From: CAVPLM01 sp963713545
GTDB lineage: Bacteria; Actinomycetota; Thermoleophilia; RBG-16-64-13
Length of the DNA stretch: 64,000 bases
Direction: 5' to 3'
Assembly (NCBI GenBank): GCA_963713545.1
Contig: CAVQME010000013.1
Span: forward strand, 1-64,000
Shown: piece after piece, positions 61,360-64,000 of the stretch
How positions within the stretch are numbered: the stretch's first letter is position 1
Layout: the number at the start of each line of letters is the position of its first letter
The notes under the pieces: model-generated
Seen by the model: the letters and a program-made list of their open reading frames with translations, nothing else
Told to the model about the DNA's origin: nothing
Databases searched by the model: none
Translations under genes and position numbers: made by a program

Positions 61360-62775
61360 TCACCTGCCGGGGGCCTCACCGCGTCGCGGACCGACGAGGG
61401 AGGCGGCGATGCCGAAGACGCAGAGCGCGCCGAAGATGAGGAATGTCACCTTGATGCTTGTCAACAAGGCAGGGTAGTCCGTGGGTTCAATTGCCTGTCG
61501 CCCTACTTCGATGGCCAGCACCAGCGTAGCGACGCCCGTGCTCATGCTCATGCCGGTCTGGCGCATAGTGGCCAAAGTGGCGGAAGCGATACCCACCGAC
61601 TGTATCCCCACGCTGCCCATGACGGCATGGGTGGCAGGGGTGGAGAAAAAAGCCAAACCTGCGCCGATCAGGCACAGCATCGTGATGATGTACCAATACG
61701 GTGTCGCGGTGCCGAGGATCGACAGCGCGAACAACCCGACCGCAGAGGCCGCCATCCCGGAGGCGGCCACGTGCCTGGCCTCGGTCCGGTCGGCCAGGCG
61801 GCCCGCGACCAGCGAAAACACCGCCTGGATGAACGTGCCGGTCACGAGCACCAAGCCTGCCATCTGCGCGTCGAGCCCTCTGTTGTACTGAAGGTAGAGG
61901 CTCATCAGGAAGACCATGGCGGCGGTGGCGCTGTAGTTGATGAAGGTCGCGATATTGGAAAAGGCGAACACACGGTTGTGTCGGAACAGACCGACGTCCA
62001 GAAGAGGATCGGTCGCCCGGGTCTCCCACCACACGAACGCCGCAATCCCGGCGATCCCACCGACGACAAGGACGATGCCCGGAACCTGCGGCAGGAACGA
62101 GAACCCCAGCATGAGAGCGAACAGCGATACGGCGGAGAAAGCGGACCCGACCGTATCGAAGTGAGCGCGCTTGGGCTCCCGCCAATCAAGGTGCCGCAGC
62201 TTCCACACCGGTAGCACGAGGTTGACCAGCCCCAGAGCGCCTACTATCAGGAAGAGGCTGCGCCAGCCGAGATTGTGCACTATGAGTCCCCCCAAGACCG
62301 GGCCGAGCGTGAGACCCAGGTATACCCCGGCGACGTTGATACCCAGCGCCTTACCCCGCGATTCGACCGGGTAGGCCAAGATCACCAGGGCCGTCGCGGT
62401 GACAGCGCCGATGGCGAGGCCCAGTCCATGCACCGCTCTCAAGGCGAGGAGGACGCCGGTCGAGGGAGCAAAGGCGCTGGCAAAGGCGAAGACGGTGAAG
62501 ATGATCATGCCCCAGATGAACAGCCGCACTCGACCGTACATGTCGGCCAGACGGCCCGCCGGGAGCAGGGTCGCTCCGGCGACGAGGATGTAGGCGAGAG
62601 AGATCCAGCTGAGCGTCACCGCGGACATGCCAAACTCCGCCTCGATCATCGGCAAGGCGATGTTGATGGCCGAAGACATGAAGGTGACGAGAAACCCACC
62701 CAGGGTGGCAACGATAAGCACCATGGTGCGGTCGGGGCCGAGTTGCTGCGCTTCGGAGGTTCCTGCTTGGCTCAT
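61360..62775 (-). CDS. MFS transporter, 14-helix DHA2 type
   Basis: 471 aa. ATG at 62775. DHA2 motifs: FLVTFMSSAINIALPMIEAEFGMS in split form, LPAGRLADMYGRVRLFIWG (motif A), AVHGLGLAIGAVTATALVILAYP, and NVAGVYLGLTLGPVLGGLI (motif C). Probably drug/metabolite:H+ antiport. No associated regulator gene seen. Confidence 0.9.
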   Translation of the reverse strand: MSQAGTSEAQQLGPDRTMVLIVATLGGFLVTFMSSAINIALPMIEAEFGMSAVTLSWISLAYILVAGATLLPAGRLADMYGRVRLFIWGMIIFTVFAFASAFAPSTGVLLALRAVHGLGLAIGAVTATALVILAYPVESRGKALGINVAGVYLGLTLGPVLGGLIVHNLGWRSLFLIVGALGLVNLVLPVWKLRHLDWREPKRAHFDTVGSAFSAVSLFALMLGFSFLPQVPGIVLVVGGIAGIAAFVWWETRATDPLLDVGLFRHNRVFAFSNIATFINYSATAAMVFLMSLYLQYNRGLDAQMAGLVLVTGTFIQAVFSLVAGRLADRTEARHVAASGMAASAVGLFALSILGTATPYWYIITMLCLIGAGLAFFSTPATHAVMGSVGIQSVGIASATLATMRQTGMSMSTGVATLVLAIEVGRQAIEPTDYPALLTSIKVTFLIFGALCVFGIAASLVGPRRGEAPGR

Positions 62776-62953
62776 GGTTAGTAGCCTACCAACAAGTCGA
62801 CCGCGTCGCTCCGTGCGTTAGCCGCTCCCGTCGAGCGATCACTCGAGAGGACCTGAGGTCGTCTGCTCGAACCCTCTGAGGGTAAGGGAGTCTCGGTATC
62901 TCGCCGATACTCTCCCATGCAGGTGTGCGGAAACGCTAGAGGAGAGACGCGAC

Positions 62954-63412
62954 ATGACAGAGAGTCTTGGTCAGGATCCTCTGACCGGCCTTCAACACCG
63001 GTGGTACGTGCTGCATGAGCTGGAACGCCACATCGAGCTCTACAAACGGTACTGGCGCCCGTTCTCTCTTCTCGTGCTCCACTTCGACAACCTCGACTGG
63101 GTCAAGGAGACCTTCGGGGAGACCGCGGGGGACTCCGCCCTCGAGTACCTGGCGACGCACATCAGGATGCATCTGCGCGAGGCGGACATCGCATGCAGGT
63201 GCGCCGAGGACGAATTCGTCGTCATCATGCAGGAGACCGACAAAGAAGCCGCCCAGGCAGCGAGCCGGCGAATAGCCGACTCGGTGCAAAGTACCAGGTT
63301 CAAGGTGGGCGACGCTTCCGTCACAGTGAAAGTGAGCAGCGTCGTCGCGTCGTGCCCCGCTGATGGGACGGAGGCGGAAGCCCTTCTCCAGGCTGTCGGT
63401 ATGCGCGGCTGA
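62954..63412 (+). CDS. stand-alone degenerate GGDEF domain protein
   Basis: 152 aa. ATG at 62954 with GGAGAG upstream. DPLTGLQHRWYVLHELERHIELYKR and the FSLLVLHFDNLDWVKETFGETAGDSALEYLA segment are typical of GGDEF domains, but the active-site loop reads CAEDEFVV instead of GGDEF, so the GG pair is gone while D-E-F stays. Likely no diguanylate cyclase activity; it could bind GTP or c-di-GMP or be a protein-interaction module. No sensory domain. Confidence 0.85.
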   Translation: MTESLGQDPLTGLQHRWYVLHELERHIELYKRYWRPFSLLVLHFDNLDWVKETFGETAGDSALEYLATHIRMHLREADIACRCAEDEFVVIMQETDKEAAQAASRRIADSVQSTRFKVGDASVTVKVSSVVASCPADGTEAEALLQAVGMRG

Positions 63413-63489
63413 TCACGGGGGGACGACCCCACTACCGCTACTGCGATCCACCGCGGCCCACCGCGGGCTACTGCGGGCCCGTGCTCCGT

Positions 63490-64000
63490 TCAGCCTAGAT
63501 CGATCTGAGGGATGTGCAGCTCGCCCAGCGTCTGGGGTAGAGGTTCTCCCGTTGTCGGATCCCAGCCCATCGCCTTGTAGTAGTTCTCGCGCAGCAGGGC
63601 GAAGGGGACCTCGTGCCCCGCGGCCGGGCCGGCGCTCAGCGGACCGTCGAATCTCTTGGGTAGACTGAGAAGGTCCGGGGTCACACCCTCCCTGTGGTTG
63701 AAAGCCTGGCGGAGCGTGAGGATGCGCCTGCCCGCTCTGAGCCCTTCTTCCCAATCCATGTCCCAACCGGTGACCGGCCTCAGAAGCTCTACCACCGGCA
63801 ACCGGTCGAACGTCGAATAGAGGGAACAGAGCCCCGCGGAGCTCAGGAGTTGCCAATACGCTCCGCCGCGCGCGTAGATGTCGCCCTTCGTATCGTAGGC
63901 TTCGAAGACTCCAGGCGAGTCCGACTGCAGCAGGGGGTCGGTCCCCAGAGGCGTGCCGTGGTCGAGTATGCCCATCCCCTGCGGCCCGCAGTGCTGGGCC
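63490..64000 (-). CDS. aldehyde:ferredoxin oxidoreductase, C-terminal part (cut by window edge)
   Basis: About 170 residues up to the window end; the frame is open beyond 63975. It matches the end of tungsten AOR-family enzymes: LRAGRRILTLRQAFNHREGVT (split), LPKRFDGPLSAGPAAGH, ENYYKAMGWDPTTGEPLPQTLGEL. The N-terminal tungstopterin domain and 4Fe-4S residues lie outside the window. Supports an anaerobic lifestyle. Confidence 0.88.
   Translation of the reverse strand, partial: AQHCGPQGMGILDHGTPLGTDPLLQSDSPGVFEAYDTKGDIYARGGAYWQLLSSAGLCSLYSTFDRLPVVELLRPVTGWDMDWEEGLRAGRRILTLRQAFNHREGVTPDLLSLPKRFDGPLSAGPAAGHEVPFALLRENYYKAMGWDPTTGEPLPQTLGELHIPQIDLG

Overview
GC-rich (about 60-65 %) 64 kb chromosomal window. 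Gene content suggests an uncultured or poorly known actinobacterium (Actinomycetota), probably anaerobic or facultative. The clues are lipoproteins with long Thr/Ala linkers after the lipobox, frequent GTG/TTG starts, several branched-chain-amino-acid-type ABC binding proteins, a KamA-type radical SAM enzyme, a molybdopterin oxidoreductase with a ferredoxin-like subunit, and the C-terminus of a tungsten aldehyde:ferredoxin oxidoreductase at the right edge. The lineage is inferred from style only; there is no rRNA or marker gene to confirm it.

Layout. 0-6.3 kb: an orphan Tat-lipoprotein binding protein, a CoA-binding protein and a 1304-aa CheB-CheR-PAS-GAF-SpoIIE signalling fusion. 6.3-9.4 kb: a possible structured RNA with a terminator, a YaiI/YqxD-family protein, a PRC-barrel gene and small membrane proteins. 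9.9-18.5 kb: a giant NdvB-like cyclic beta-glucan synthase (2881 aa). 18.9-21.1 kb: an XpaC/TelA pair. 21.3-23.2 kb: a tRNA-Ser 3' remnant, a DHFR-like gene and a second copy of the PRC-barrel segment. 23.6-29.2 kb: a translationally coupled operon of two glycosyltransferases and two GH130 mannoside-phosphorylase-type enzymes. 30.5-34.9 kb: KamA, CoA-transferase A/B and a class III aminotransferase, overlapping end to end. 35.1-40.9 kb: an operon in which two UPF0261 (Tm-1-like) paralogues flank a biotin carboxylase and a biotinylated carboxyltransferase-like protein. 41.3-48 kb: a second orphan binding protein, an esterase, the molybdopterin oxidoreductase pair and a VapBC-type pair. 48.1-53.8 kb: a cyclase-family hydrolase with a clear promoter/operator, converging on a complete liv ABC operon whose livM is split by an apparent -1 frameshift. 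54-64 kb: DMT exporter, SDR, ACT protein, secreted SLH/caspase-like peptidase, UspA, CDF, DUF-type membrane protein, MFS, degenerate GGDEF protein and partial AOR.

Repeats. A roughly 880-bp segment (PRC-barrel gene, 37-aa membrane ORF and a 165-bp inverted-repeat element) occurs twice in direct orientation, 15,022 bp apart, bracketing the ndvB region. The 165-bp element occurs a third time at 34881-35041, with a 5-bp target duplication, immediately after an aminotransferase stop codon. It looks like a MITE.

How genes may work together (inference). ndvB and the GT4/GH130 operon suggest periplasmic or storage oligosaccharide synthesis with phosphorolytic recycling. The KamA operon fits fermentation of an alpha-amino acid through a beta-amino acid. 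The liv operon and orphan binding proteins fit uptake of amino acids or aromatic/organic acids feeding the carboxylase and oxidoreductase modules. The most unusual items are the UPF0261-carboxylase operon, in which the usual carbamylated lysine motif is replaced, the G-tract frameshift in livM, the hairpin that masks the livG start, and the MITE/direct-repeat architecture.
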